From positions 640,501 through 704,500 of the forward strand of contig JAOTOL010001468.1 of the NCBI GenBank assembly GCA_034440575.1: a DNA stretch of 64,000 bases. The letters are read 5' to 3'. Position numbers and translations under genes: made by a program. This document shows positions 35,301-46,395 of the stretch, in pieces; positions within the stretch are counted from its first letter, which is position 1, and every line of letters begins with the position of its first letter. The notes under the pieces were generated by a model. That model was not told where the DNA came from and did no database searches. It saw nothing but the letters and a program-made list of their open reading frames with translations. Origin of the DNA: Imbricaverruca yamaguchii. Taxonomy: Eukaryota; Arthropoda; Thecostraca; Neoverrucidae.

Positions 35301-37851
35301 TCACTTCGGAAATGGTTGGTGGGGGTGGGGGAGTTTGGGTTGTACGGGAGAGTGAAGGGATGGGTTTGGTAAGCTTAGGGTTGGCGATGGTGGTGAGTAA
35401 GGATTGGATGTGGGAGGAGGGCTTCCCATTTTCGTCGTCGGTTCGACGCGACTCCGAGACGTCGATGTCTCGAGTCCTAGTTCTGTAGAGCTGCTGGGCT
35501 CTTCCCTAGCGGGAATGGGGGTTGGGCCGAGGAGGAGATAGGGAGGGGAATGTTGGAGGTAGGGATTGAAGTTGCTGGGGAGGGCTTGGGTTTGGATGTA
35601 GATGGACGGGCAGGTCTTTTCCCTCGCTGAACCTGGACCCACTCTCCTTGAGGATTCGCTGCAGGGTCGGCAACTGAAGGCTCATTTATCACAGTCTGGG
35701 AAGAGGACGAGCTCTTTCTCCGATCGGCGTGCATTCTATACGAAAGGCAAGCATATGGGTATTTAGCTGAGCTATCAGATGATAGGCACTCAGTGTGTGT
35801 GTGTGTGTTTGTAATTGTATTGAAGCCTTTTGTGTGCTCTTAGAGTTCAGTTTTACCTTTTCAGCATACGACGTTCTCGGATGCGCTATCTTATATATTT
35901 TACGCGCCTCACGATACGTGCTTTTTAAAACTTGTATAGCAGTTATTTCCTTTTTTAAGAAAATAGGACAAGAGCGATCATAGGCGGTATGGTCACGGCC
36001 GCAGTTGGAAAAGTGTTGATTTTGCGCTTCACATTTGTTTTGCAAATACTCTACTGATCCACATCTCCCACATGTCTCGGTTTCGACAGTGCTGCGCTGT
36101 TTGACCGAAACGAGAGCAGCGGAAACACCTTATCGGATTTGGTACAACACTCGGAGCCTCACACGGACATACCATACGAAGATAAGTTCAGGAAGGTCCG
36201 TCGTGCGAAAAGTTAACATGCGCCCTGGAGGGCCTCTGGAAATTACGCGTACCGGAGGGGGCGGATTCGCCCCCCCCCCCTAAGATCTCGGCTCCTACTA
36301 AACCTGGAGCAACACAATTCAGAGGGTGGATGGGTACGGCAGTGAACTTTATTATCTGCAAATTTTATGGTGTTAGGTTAATATCTTCAAGGTCAAATGA
36401 GGTCAAAATATCAAAATGTTCTGGTTTTGCGTGGCTTGGCTTGTCATTGCTAAGTATCGTTGAGATTGTGTTTATATGCTTAAAAATTGGCATCAGTGAT
36501 GTTATGGACGTTACTAATGATGCAATACAGATGCTAGACCCGGCATTTGACCTCAGGTCACCAATATACCAGCACTTTATCAGGTCATTACCTTCTCCAG
36601 CTACCGGAACCGGGCCGCCCGCCCGACTGCTCGGCGCAATCGGCTTCACAAAGAAAGAAGTGAAATATATGAATAAAGTATGGAAACGCTTAGGTACACA
36701 ATGACAAGCAGTAGTTTTTTTATGTGTAGGGAATAACATGTAGTGACATCAATCGCATAGTCATTTGCATTTATGACAACATTCCAGTTGACGAAGTTTG
36801 ATTCCATTAACCTGCTACGAGCTTGACCAAGTCAGGACCTCGGTGACCTAACATGACTTTGAACCTGCATAGCAAACAATATGTATCAATCAAGATGCTA
36901 GTGTTACCTAGAACACTTTCCTTTTGCCAATATACTGAAAGAGCATCACAGCCGATTTTTGTAGTCTGGCGCTGCGAATGTTTTTGACTTTAGCGACCGC
37001 TAGAGCTCCAGTTACTGGAACCGGGCTACCCACCCGACTGCTCCCTTGGGCGGCTCGGCACAATCGGCTTCGCAAAGAAAGGAGTGAAATACATGAATAA
37101 AGTATGGAAATGATTAGGCACCCATTTGATTTTTTTTGTCCATAACTGTACGATAAAAATCCGCCGATTTTCGTTCTTTAAGCAACGCGCGGGTCATTTC
37201 TAAGCAGGTACGCAAGCAATGGCGTATAGCGCCAGGTAAAATCTGGAGTTATGTACGAAAAACCGGAGGGGTGAGCGGATTTTACCCCCTCCCCTCATCC
37301 AGGGCGCGTGTTGAAACGGTGTTGTTTGTAGGTTGCTTTTCTTTGCCTTTTCTAAATTAAGTTATTCGCGCCTCTACCACTCCGCACACCGTCAAGCCAT
37401 CCACAATGTCGTAGTCCGAAGCATCTCGCAGGTCGTAGCAATTGATGACTCCTTTCGAGTAATTTTTGGTGTTGTTGGGTTGAATTTCGATGCGTACGGC
37501 GACTATTCTCCTGCCTGTTTCCGGTCGTACAGTGTATATTATTTCGGTTCCATCAAGCGCCCTCCTTGCATCCTCAGCAGTTTTAAATTCGACTTCCAGT
37601 CCACCGTCTCTGAGCTTCTCGCATCTCAATACCGATCCTAGCTTGTCACAACCCTCCTTCCTTTGGAACAGGGTAAGAAGTAAAAGTCTTATGTTTTCCT
37701 CTATCGATTTCACGATTAAAATACGAGGCGTAGGCAGACCAGCGCCAAAGCCGGACCTTGCATGCACCACACCCGGAGTCCTAGTAGGTCGGGTAGTCTG
37801 TCCCCTGCTGGAGGGGGCAGGTGGGTTGTTTTTTATGTTAGAAGGATCCAT
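35301..37851 (-). pseudogene. Element A ORF1 (gag-like), split by a TTAA element
   Basis: A likely start is the ATG at 37,851 (MDPSNIKN). An RRM-like stretch follows (LGSVLRCEKL, EVEFKTAEDARRAL) and the frame runs to YDIVDGLTVCGVVEARI near 37,360. After the inserted element (36,217-37,310) the frame resumes near 36,210 with LPELIF and three knuckles: CFRCSRFG..C, CGRCGS..C and SNCGRDHTAYDRSC. The C-terminal part is rich in proline and serine (QGEWVQVQRGKRPARPSTS). The layout is that of I/Jockey-type ORF1 proteins, which bind element RNA. Besides the insertion there are small frame changes. Confidence 0.8.
36217..37310. mobile_element. TTAA-type element inserted in element A ORF1
   Basis: The left end is TTAA (36,213-36,216) followed by CATGCGCCCTGGAGGG. 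The right end is CCAGGGCGCGTG followed by TTGA (37,311-37,314), a likely decayed TTAA. The first 250 bp match the 312 bp element at 40.1 kb (opposite orientation). A segment of about 140 bp, from ACTGGAACCGGGC to AAAGTATGGAAA, occurs twice inside (36,583-36,720 and 37,005-37,140). A 124-codon frame (36,330-36,704) shows no known domain. The right end resembles the ends of the 0.8 kb elements (CGAAAAACCGGAGGGG). Confidence 0.78.
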
Positions 37852-38549
37852 GAAAGTGTCGGTATGTTTCGGTCCCGCATGGCGTTCCACCACAAGGGGC
37901 CCTACGAGAGGAAGCCCGCTGCCGTTGCAGCAGGACGCCAAACGTCCACGGAGCGGTACGGGGCAGGCGACGCCATCACCCGGTCGTGAGAGAGACTCAT
38001 CACCCCGACCAGGATCCAGCGCCGCCCACTCCTTGACTCCAGCCGGCCTGGCCGGTAGATACTGAGGATTACCCCAGGTCCCCGGCCCAAGGAAACCCGC
38101 CAGTTGACCCGTATTGGGCCCTACGCCCCCCCCCCCCCCGCCCCTCCAGGATATCGGGACCAAAGAGGCGTGTTGGTCCCCCGTCATCACTAGCACCGTG
38201 CAACGGGGGACCTCAACCTCTAGTACTCCGTCAACCTCGGGGTTTTCGCCGAAGGGGCGCGGCTACCACGATAAAACTAAAGGTCTACCACGGAAGGGTA
38301 GGTCAGGGAAGCTGGCCTATCTGCTCGTGACAATTGAGGGGTTGGTGCTGCAGGGTTAGATGAAAGGCATACAAAAGGTCGCTGGCACGGGGTGGATCCG
38401 GGCAATTTAAGAGGGATGGACCATGGGGACTAGAAGAGTCCCCGGAAACACCTCCGTGTTACCGCACCCCTATCGGGGCGGCTGTGTTACCGCGAGCGGA
38501 CGCCATTTCCCTGGCCAGCCGAGTAACGAGGCTGACCCCACTGCCGGGA

Positions 38550-39341
38550 CCTTCATCACATCTTCAAATCTCGCGTTCCCACTAGCATTTCCAATTTCCA
38601 TCCTATCTCCGTCGTCCCAGTCATTACCAAAACTGTAGAGCGTGGCGTCCATCAGCAGCTCTACAATTACCTGTCCGGAAATAACTCTCTCATTCCTACT
38701 CAGCACGGCTTCCATCCTCATCCCCCAACTGAAACCGCCCTGACCTCAAAATCTGACGACATTCTATTTGCATGTGGCTATGAAGAGGTACTCGTCTCTG
38801 CCTGCTGGGTTTTAGCAAATGTTTTGAGGTGACAGACCACTCCAAACAACGGACAAAGTTAGTCTCCGCAGCACCAATTCAGAGTGCCAGCTTTACTGAC
38901 AGATTGAGTGTCATCAAAAATATACCCCGTTCCCCAATAGCATGAAGTGTGTTTTCAACGATCATTTTTCGAACCCCTCCTCTGCTGCGTCTTCGCCAAT
39001 GACCTCAGTCTGCTCGCCGCAGACGGAGTGCTTATCCAATACGCCGATGACACCCAAGTTTTGTTCCGTGGTAAGAAATCCGAAAGTCAAAATCCCATCG
39101 CTCGCATGGAAGCAGCTTTGGCCTTCCTCGATATATGGTTTCCCGCAAATGGACTGGAAATTAACGCTGCAAAGACTTAGCTGATGCTCTTGGGCAGCCC
39201 ACAAGATTTGCTCACGAACACGCCTATCACGATTAAACTTGGTGATCACGATTTACCCACCATCTCGGAAGGCAAATATCAGACACCAAACATCAGACAT
39301 ATTTTCAATCGCTTGCTCAGCTGTGACTAACACGTCTCAGA
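38550..39341 (+). pseudogene. CR1-like retrotransposon, piece 2: reverse transcriptase core
   Basis: Directly after element A, the plus strand reads NFHPISVVPVITKTVERGV, then NSLIPTQHGFHPHPPTETAL. After a damaged part come VFANDLSLLAADGV, IQYADDTQVLFRGKK (catalytic YADD) and WFPANGLEINAAKT. These are the ordered reverse transcriptase blocks that follow GEDGISIHML in piece 1, so the two pieces are one protein interrupted by element A. The piece ends at the 10 bp TSD of element B with FNRLLSCD, and continues at 45,922 in the same frame. Confidence 0.85.
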
Positions 39342-40120
39342 CGACTGATGATTATTGGGGGTTTGTGGTACGTCAGCCCCGGTGTGCTATATTGCACCCA
39401 TAACAAGTTTGCTTCAGCATGCATCAGATCGTTACATATGAATACAAAACATCAGTAGTTATTTTGACATCGGAGCGCTTAATAGAACATATCTGGGGAA
39501 GCAAATTATCAGCTGGGTAGGTGCGTATATTGCTTTAAATCCTATTTCTGCAAGGAAGCACAAAGCTACTCTGTTGTGCGTAAGTCAGGAATAATTTTCC
39601 AACACGTCGTCCAACTTCATAGTATTAGCACTGCATCCGAAGTGACGCCTGCGTTCTTCCGTATATGCTGAGCACGCCACCAGCACATAGTGCAGTCAGC
39701 GCGGCATTACGCCTCACACATTTGGCCTTTTCTACACGCACAATAAATATCTGTCATTTGCTAGCATGTAACCAATTGTTGACATAAGGTCACCTCGTCC
39801 CTTTTAGCTTCGCTGAAGGACGAGGGCCAGAGCGCTACGCGTAGTTTGATTTGCTTTAATTTGTTTATCTCAACTTGATCCCATCTGCCCTGCCACTGTC
39901 TGATAAGAAATGATGAGATAATTGGTGGTGGTCACTGGGTGGAAGTAGGAGGACGCGTCTACTTGGTGCCTGTGCTTCACGCTTTGCAGACCGATCGGCT
40001 GGTTTGTTACCACGTATTCCGACATGTACTGAGATCCAGCGAAATGTTACTTCTTTTCCCACGCGATGTATCGAAGAAAGTTGCTGGAAAAATACCCTAC
40101 AGTGGCACGTTGCTGGTTAA

Positions 40121-40432
40121 CACGCGCCCTGTATACTCCAGTATACAGGGCGTTTGGAGAACGTAACTTTGGAGAATTTAAACACAATCACAGCGATCCA
40201 TAACAATGACAAGCCAACCCACGCAAAACCAGAAAATTTTGCTATTTTGATCTCATTTGACCTTAAAGATGTTGACCAAATGTCACCAAATATGCAGACA
40301 ATAGAGTTCACTATCGTGCCCATCCGTCCTGCGAATTTCGTTGCTCTAGCCTTAAAAGGAGCCGATAACTTATGGGGCGGAATCCGCCCCCCTCCAGTGC
40401 GCGTAATTTTCAGAGGCCCTCCAGGGCGCGTG
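40121..40432. mobile_element. 312 bp TTAA MITE inserted in element B RNase H
   Basis: TTAA occurs on both sides (40,117-40,120 and 40,433-40,436). The ends are inverted: CACGCGCCCTG on the left, CAGGGCGCGTG on the right. Internal sequence matches the left 250 bp of the 36.2 kb element, in reverse orientation. Next to the left end lies a palindrome, CGCCCTGTATAC-TCCA-GTATACAGGGCG. No coding capacity. TTAA target choice is typical of piggyBac-like elements; the family assignment is an inference. Confidence 0.88.
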
Positions 40433-42092
40433 TTAAAACTGCGTAAGGCCAAAGACTGCTAAGAGAATCAGTCCAAATGACATGTAAATCCTCATCGCCG
40501 ACCTCGATGCATGAAAAGGTTATCCTGATGACTATCATCTCGGCAGTGAAGACCATGGCGTGTGAAGGCAGGGGAAAGATCTTGTTATGGATCCTCTAAC
40601 GAAACCACAAGTCAACTCCTGTGTGTGTCTTTGAGTCATCTATGTACGTGACGATGAAACCATGACATGCTAAATAAATGTACTCTAATGTGCATGAAAG
40701 TAGCTCCTCTCTTGCCATATCTTGTTTTCTCTCAGCAGCGAGGGAAGTATCGATGAAGGTGGAGACTAGTTCCCTCGATGAATGAGTTATAAGGTTAGTT
40801 ATTACATTAGACAATGGTGGTTCGTGAACATCCACTTGTATACCGACCGTTGGGGATGTGCGAAATGTCCCAGTAATTATCATCATCGCAGCGTGGTGCA
40901 CTGGGTCTAACATGCGCTTAGTGGTCGCACACGCGCCGTCGCATATAAAACATGCATAGTCGAGCTTAGAACCAATCAGCTTACGGTAGACCAGGTGCAG
41001 AGTCTTTCTGTCAGCACCGTGTGACATCCCAGAGACACACTTCAATGTCGTCATTACTTTAAAACACTTGCCACGGAGCGTTTTATATGACATCTTTATG
41101 AAAGACGGTGGTCATACTGCACTCCAAGAAAACGAGCCATTTGTTCTGGCAGAATGTCTCGTCCGTACATCTTCAGTAATGTTCGGAAAATTGCACCGGC
41201 GTCGGCAAAAATGAATTACTGCCGTTTTTGCTATGGAAAATCTGAGCCCTTTCTGGTGTCCCCACTTTTTGAGTCGAGACATTGTAAGTTGCATCAGATG
41301 TCATTACATAAGAGGAGTTGCCGAGCTGCAAAACGAGATCGCAAAATCGTCAGCGAAGAGAGATCTTTCGATTGATAAGGGAAGTGAGCTGCCAATGTCA
41401 TTTATAATAAGCGAGAAGAGGTAGGTGTTCAGTGCACTGCCTTGAGGCACTCCTTCAATCTGGTGGAGCCAATCCGACGTCTGATTACCCACTCGCATAC
41501 ACAATTGTCGGTCTGTCATAAAGGTTTTTAAAACCACACCGAAAGATCCGCAGATAAAATACTGATGAAGCTTCTACAAAATATCATGTATCCAGGTAGT
41601 GCCAAAAGCACTTTGAATGTCCAAAAATGCTACTAATAGATATTTATTTTGCCCAAAAGCCAAGCGAATCTCAGTATAGAGCCTTAAGACCTGGTCGATT
41701 GCATTGCGATTTGTTCTCGAAAGTCGCACTGGTCCTTGGTTAAGACGTTCCGAGTCTCTAAGAATCAAACGAGGCGAAGGTATTCTTTCCATCAGCTTAC
41801 ACAATGATGATGTGAGCGATATAGGATGGTAATGGTTCTGGTAATCGCCACGTTTGCCAAGCTTTACTAGGGGTATGACGATTGCCTTTCGCCAAGCTGG
41901 TGTGAAATATCCCACATCCCAAATTTCGTTGTAGATGGGGAGTAAAGCATGCTTTGAAAATCCTTCAGCATTTTGTTGTGCACACCATCTGGTCCCTCAC
42001 ACACACATTTCAAATCACTGATCACAGAGGTAAGTTCAGCTTATGTAAACAGCAAATTGTAAACAAGTTGTTCGCGTATGGTAAAGCTGGTG

Positions 42093-42158
42093 TTATCTCA
42101 CTCTGTCTCTCTCTCTCTCTCTCTTTATCTCTATCTCTCTCTCTCTCACTTTCACTCT
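42093..42158. repeat. (CT)n microsatellite inside element B ORF2
   Basis: A nearly pure CT run with TTTATCTCTAT interruptions. It sits between the linker and the reverse transcriptase of element B. Confidence 0.9.
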
Positions 42159-42649
42159 GACTACGGTGGCAGGATGTTTCCTGTAAAATTCAGTTCATGG
42201 AGTGGAATATACGAGAATTGCCCAGAAATCCTCCGAATATGAGCCCATACTTGGAGCGTTGGTGTCGTTCGATGAAGCTGCCTTACGTATGTTCTCCATG
42301 ACACACGCTTCGCCGCTCGAAGTGTGCACCGAGCCAGTGCCTTGGGTCTTCTGAATGCTATGAGGTTTTCCGTTGTGCTGTTACCATCGAATGCCCTGAA
42401 GATGCATCTTCTAGTTCGAATTGCTAGGTGGCACCCTGTAGTCCACCATGGAACAGGAGTGCGGCGGGGGGTGTCGGAGGTCCTTGGTACGGAAGCTGTA
42501 GCTAAGTCAATTATAATTGAAGTCAATGTCCCAATTGTGAATGACGGATCTTCAGGGGCTGTTGGGAGCGTAGTCTCCACTCCTGATTGGACCTCTTCCC
42601 ACTCAATGCTGCGGAAATTCCACCGCTGTGGACTGTGCGGGCCACTGCA

Positions 42650-45230
42650 CCAGTCCCACCAGAAATGGTCGGAGGTGGCGAAGGGCTAACAGTGGATTTG
42701 GGTGAGGGCAAGCTGTGGTGGGTGGATGTGGATGTGGTGGTGATAGTGGATGTGCTGGTGATGGTGGATGAGGTGGAGTTACGGGTACGTGGCGGAGGGG
42801 CTTGACCTCTTGGTTCTTTGTGCGACAAGCCATCCATCTTGATGCTGTACTATGAAAGTAGGTAATGCACTGGTGTCTGAACCTTCCACTCTGTCAGGCG
42901 GCCGGGTGGGCTGTGACTGCTCTGACGGGCAAACCAGTCAAAAAGATGTCATAAAGACATAAAGACATAAAGAGATGAAAGGTTAGTGCAACTATGAGCC
43001 ACAAGGGCCCTTCTTGGTTGCACTCTGTACGCTGAACCAGTTGCCCACCAAATCTGTCAATCAGCCCTGCCTGTAATACTGAAAAGCAAGCCCTCTAGTC
43101 TTATAATGATTTCTATGCTGTTTTTAAAGATGTTCAATGTGCTGCTACTGACAATGTTTTCTGGCAGCTGGTTCCAGTGTTCTACTACCCTGTTGGTGAA
43201 GAAAGTCTGCCTTAACCTTGTTCTGCTGTGGTTAACTTTAATCTTGAATGTATGACCTCTTATTGCATCATTTCTGTTCAATTCAAACATTTCCCAAGAT
43301 ATCCCCTCTCCAGACCATGGACAAATTTAAAGGCCTCGATGAGATCGCCTCTCAGCCTTATATATCTAAGTGAAAACATATTCAATTTCTTCAATCTTTC
43401 CTCATATGCTAGGTTGCTTATACCATTAACTATTTTTGTAGCCCTTTTGTATCTCTCTAAAAGCCAACAATCTTTTCATAGCTAGGAGACCAAACTTGGA
43501 TGCAGTATTCCAAATGTGGCCTGACAAATGCACAGTAAAGCTTCCTGATGACTTCTCACTTCTGTATGATACATTCCAATTTATTGCCCCGAGCATTCTC
43601 AGTGCCTTCTTCCTGGCTTCCTTGGTCTGTTTTGATGCTCCCAGTCTTGTGTTCAGAATAACACCCAAATTCCTCTCCTGTTGAGTCACCGATAGCACTT
43701 GGCCACCCATCAAGTATGGAGCCTTCATATGCTGCTTACCTACATGCATGATTTTGCACTTATCAAAATTAAATTAAATTTGCATTCTTCGGACCACTTC
43801 ACAAGTTCGTCTAAGTCTTTCTGCAGCGAGATATGCCCATCTTGGACTTGTTATTGCCCTAAAGACCTTGAAATCATCCGCAAATTTCAAAACTTTACTG
43901 CTTAGGCCACTTTCAATGCTATTTACAAATATAATGAACAGTAGTGGCCCCAGTAATGACTCCTGGGGACTCCACTAAGAACATTTTGTCATGATGACTT
44001 TGTACTTTGCCTACCTTGTACTTTGCTTGTACCTTGTAAATGCCTTACTAAAGTTAATATATGCTACATCAACCTGATTTCCCTGATAAAATTGTTCTTG
44101 GCGAAGTTCAAAAAGAGCCCCGAGTTGTGCCAGGACTTGGGCGGCGCTGGTGATCTGCGACTGCTGTTGCGCTGTCGGGCATGTTGGTTGATCATGGGGA
44201 GAGGTGAGCTGTGAAGTACTAGTTGAGCCTGGGTAATGGGTAGTTGGTAGCGTCCCCTTCACCTTCCCTGGGCATGAGACCTTGGGGTGAATCTCATCGT
44301 AGGCCTCTCTGGCCTGTCTAGAAGATAAGTACTTGGAACATTTTAAAGCTGGGATTTTCCTTTCCTTCAGATGTGCTGGGCAGGATCTATCAAAGGCAGT
44401 GTGTGGAACTTGGCTCTGGCCGCAATTTACACACTACAAACGTTCTGATTCACCCTTTTCGTCGGTGTGCTCTGAAGTGCCGCACCTACCACAGGTCGGG
44501 CGGCCGCGACAATATTGTGTAGTGTTGCCGTAACGCTGACACCTGAAACTTCTCATAGGGTTAGAAACGAAAGCGAGTACCTTAACTTTCATGTAGCCAA
44601 CGCGTACTGTAGCGGGGATATATGTCTAATTTAAAGTTAAAACAATGCTGTTTCTTGCTTGCAGATCGCTTCCTTTCCTCACCTTGATTCTGCACCATTC
44701 CACGACGCCGTACTCCGACAGGCCATCGACGATTTCTGAATTCGATGCATCCCTATGGTCAAAACAGTTTAGAACGCCTTTGGAGTAGTTTTTGTCCTAT
44801 GGGGTTCGACCACAATAGGCATAGAAGCATCCACCTTCTTGCCATGTTATCTTATGCAGGATTGGAATTCAATTACCTTGAGGGTCCTCTTAGCGCCGTC
44901 TGTACTTCGAAATTCAACCTCCATTAATCCATCTCGCAGCTTCTCACATCTCACCACGTCACCCAGTTTATCACCCCCGCGCTCCCACCCAAGGGGCGAA
45001 AGTGCAGACAGACTTTTACAGGCTCATTAGAGGCTCGCTAGGCCTGAATTCCCAACTTTTCCTTCCGGTTAAACTTCCTTTATGAGGAGTAGTGGTAGAG
45101 ACGAAGGGTGGACATGCAGGGTGGACGCCTCTTCAGGTGTCGGGTCGATAGAACAGCTTCCAGAAGGAAGGCCAGCGTTCTGGCCCTTTTTGGAAGGTCC
45201 AGGGAAGGTTTGTGCATTTGAGTCCTCCAT
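42650..45230 (-). pseudogene. Element B ORF1 (gag-like), split by a CR1-like insertion
   Basis: The likely start is the ATG at 45,230 (MEDSNAQT), matching MDPSN of element A. Near 44,600-44,300 come GYMKVKVLAFVSNPMRSF and knuckles CQRYGNTTQYC, CGRCGTSEHT and CVNCGQSQVPHTAFDRSC. The frame reaches QLGALF at 44,120, is interrupted by the insertion, and resumes at 42,937. The proline/serine/threonine-rich C-terminus contains DGWLVAQRTKRSSPSATYP, the counterpart of GEWVQVQRGKRPARPSTS in element A. Several frame changes are present. Confidence 0.78.
42947..44107 (-). mobile_element. 5'-truncated CR1/L2-like retrotransposon inserted in element B
   Basis: On the minus strand it opens with NQVDVAYINFSKAF, a reverse transcriptase block. 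It continues with MHVGKQHM and ERNLGVILNTRLGASKQ (palm to thumb), then HTFKIKVNHSRTRLRQTFFT and NRVVEHWNQLPENIVSS, the usual CR1/L2 C-terminus. It ends with three copies of the 8 bp TCTTTATG, a CR1-type 3' microsatellite. TCAAAAAGA at 42,938-42,946 and 44,108-44,116 is the probable TSD. This family differs from the plus-strand CR1-like element that hosts A and B. Confidence 0.8.
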
Positions 45231-45911
45231 GGAATTGCACTTATTTTCAGCTCCTCGTGGTACCCCACCACACAGAGGTCCTGCTGTGGAACGCTTGCAT
45301 CCAGATATCGTGAGGAAGCCGGCTGCCCGAAGAGCGGTACGGGCCAGGCGATGTCATCCCAGAGCGGGAGAGAGGTACTCATCACCCCGGCCTGGATCAA
45401 GCGCCATCCAACCCTTGACGTCCGCCGGACAGGCCAGCAAGACCGGGAAGAAGTCCAGGCACCCGACTGAGGCGACAAGCCACTTGGTTCGCATGAGACC
45501 ATGCGAACCCGCACGCCCCTCCGGGATATCGGGACCAAAGAGGTGTGTTGGTACCCCGTCGCGACTAGCACCGTAACACGGAGGACCTCAGCCTCCAGGG
45601 CTCCGTCAGCCACGGGGACGGGGCGAGGGGAGCGCGACTATCCCAATAAAACTGAGCTGGAGGGCAAGACCGGGGAAGTTGTCCTACCTGCTCATAGCAG
45701 GGAGAGTTGGTGTTGCCGAGCCCGGTGAAGGATATGGATGTTGATATGAGATAGGCATTGGAACGAGAGCGTATGGATGGAAGGACGAATGAAGCACTCT
45801 TAGTCTGATCCCTCGCCGGCTCATCGGTGGACCGGGCTCCGGGTCATTGGGGAACGCAATCCCCCTCCCCACCACGGAAAGGTGGTTCCTCGTCGGGACG
45901 GGGGAGGTCGT

Positions 45912-46395
45912 ACGTCTCAGAAGTGACTCGGCGTTGTTCTGAAGTTTTGGATGGTCTGTGTTATCTGAGGGACACCTGTCACCTACTGTCATCTCCGCGC
46001 TGCTCAAGGCCTTGGTCCTGTCGCAGATCCGCCATTGTATTTCTTTGTACGGTAGCAGAATAAGAGAATCAAAGAAAATACTAACTACCTAGCAAAAGTA
46101 GTTTTCGGCCGCAAAAAAGCTTGACCGAGCATCTGATCTCCTGAGGAGACATGGGCTGGCTCGGTGAGGAGAACCTAGCCAGGTCAATGCCACACCCTGT
46201 TCCTCACGCCCCAGGTGCGCCGTTGTAGCGAGCCCGAGACCCTAGCTCATGGTCCCACCACCGTAGTGGAGACTCGTGACCAAACCACCCGTTAGGATCA
46301 CCACCTGTACGTCTCCCGATGCCGTACTGCGATGGGGAAGAGACGATTTGACTGCAGGGCCCCACTGCTGTGCAGCGCGTTACCACCCAAACTGC
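45912..46395 (+). pseudogene. CR1-like retrotransposon, piece 3: C-terminal reverse transcriptase region
   Basis: Right after element B the plus strand reads HVSEVTRRCSEVLDGLCYLR in the same frame as the end of piece 2. Then, with small frame changes, come KALVLSQIRHCISLYG, DRASDLLRRHG and TAMGKRRFDCRAPLLCSALP (near 46,325-46,390), the usual conserved tail of CR1-like ORF2. The tail then runs without a break into the 33 bp minisatellite. No 3' terminus is visible. Confidence 0.8.

Larger units (their letters stand above)
32478..38549 (-). mobile_element. I-like non-LTR retrotransposon, element A, with 15 bp TSD
   Basis: CCTTCATCACATCTT occurs exactly at 32,463-32,477 and 38,550-38,564, so the borders are set by the TSD. 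Reading the minus strand: a 5' region (38,549 to about 37,852), ORF1, an unrecognised inter-ORF segment of about 400 bp, ORF2, and a 3' end. The 3' end is a GGGCGC...GACGCGCCCTAA block followed by AACTAACT. The 5' region matches that of element B over at least 100 bp (GATATCGGGACCAAAGAGG and following), so A and B are one family. A 1.09 kb TTAA element interrupts ORF1. It sits inside the reverse transcriptase region of the CR1-like element. Confidence 0.88.
39490..42640 (-). pseudogene. Element B ORF2: reverse transcriptase and RNase H, endonuclease missing
   Basis: The frame begins after the position where the endonuclease should lie (RWNFRSIEWEEVQ near 42,620). The linker has TPVPWWTTGCHLAIRTRRC. 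Reverse transcriptase blocks follow: HYHPISLTSSLCKLMER, LLVAFLDIQSAFGT, IEGVPQGSALNTYLFSL and LFADDF. Then come the thumb (GLRFSIAKTAVIHFCRRR) and LVYRKLIGSKLDYACF. RNase H starts with VTYIDDSKTHTG and VIWTDSLSSLW, is cut by the TTAA element, and resumes with VTFRWISVHVGIRGNKPAD. The C-terminal knuckle region survives partly (VLVACSAYTEERRRHF). A (CT)n expansion lies at 42,093-42,158. Multiple frameshifts; dead. Confidence 0.82.
39342..45911 (-). mobile_element. I-like non-LTR retrotransposon, element B, with 10 bp TSD
   Basis: ACGTCTCAGA flanks the element at 39,332-39,341 and 45,912-45,921. Joining the flanks restores an uninterrupted CR1-like reading frame, which independently confirms the borders. 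The 3' end carries the same kind of tail block as element A (GGGTGCAATATAGCAC...CAATAATCATC). Contents on the minus strand: a 5' region, ORF1 (split by a CR1-like insertion at 42,947-44,107) and ORF2 (split by a TTAA element at 40,121-40,432). About 6.57 kb with insertions, about 5.1 kb without. Confidence 0.88.
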
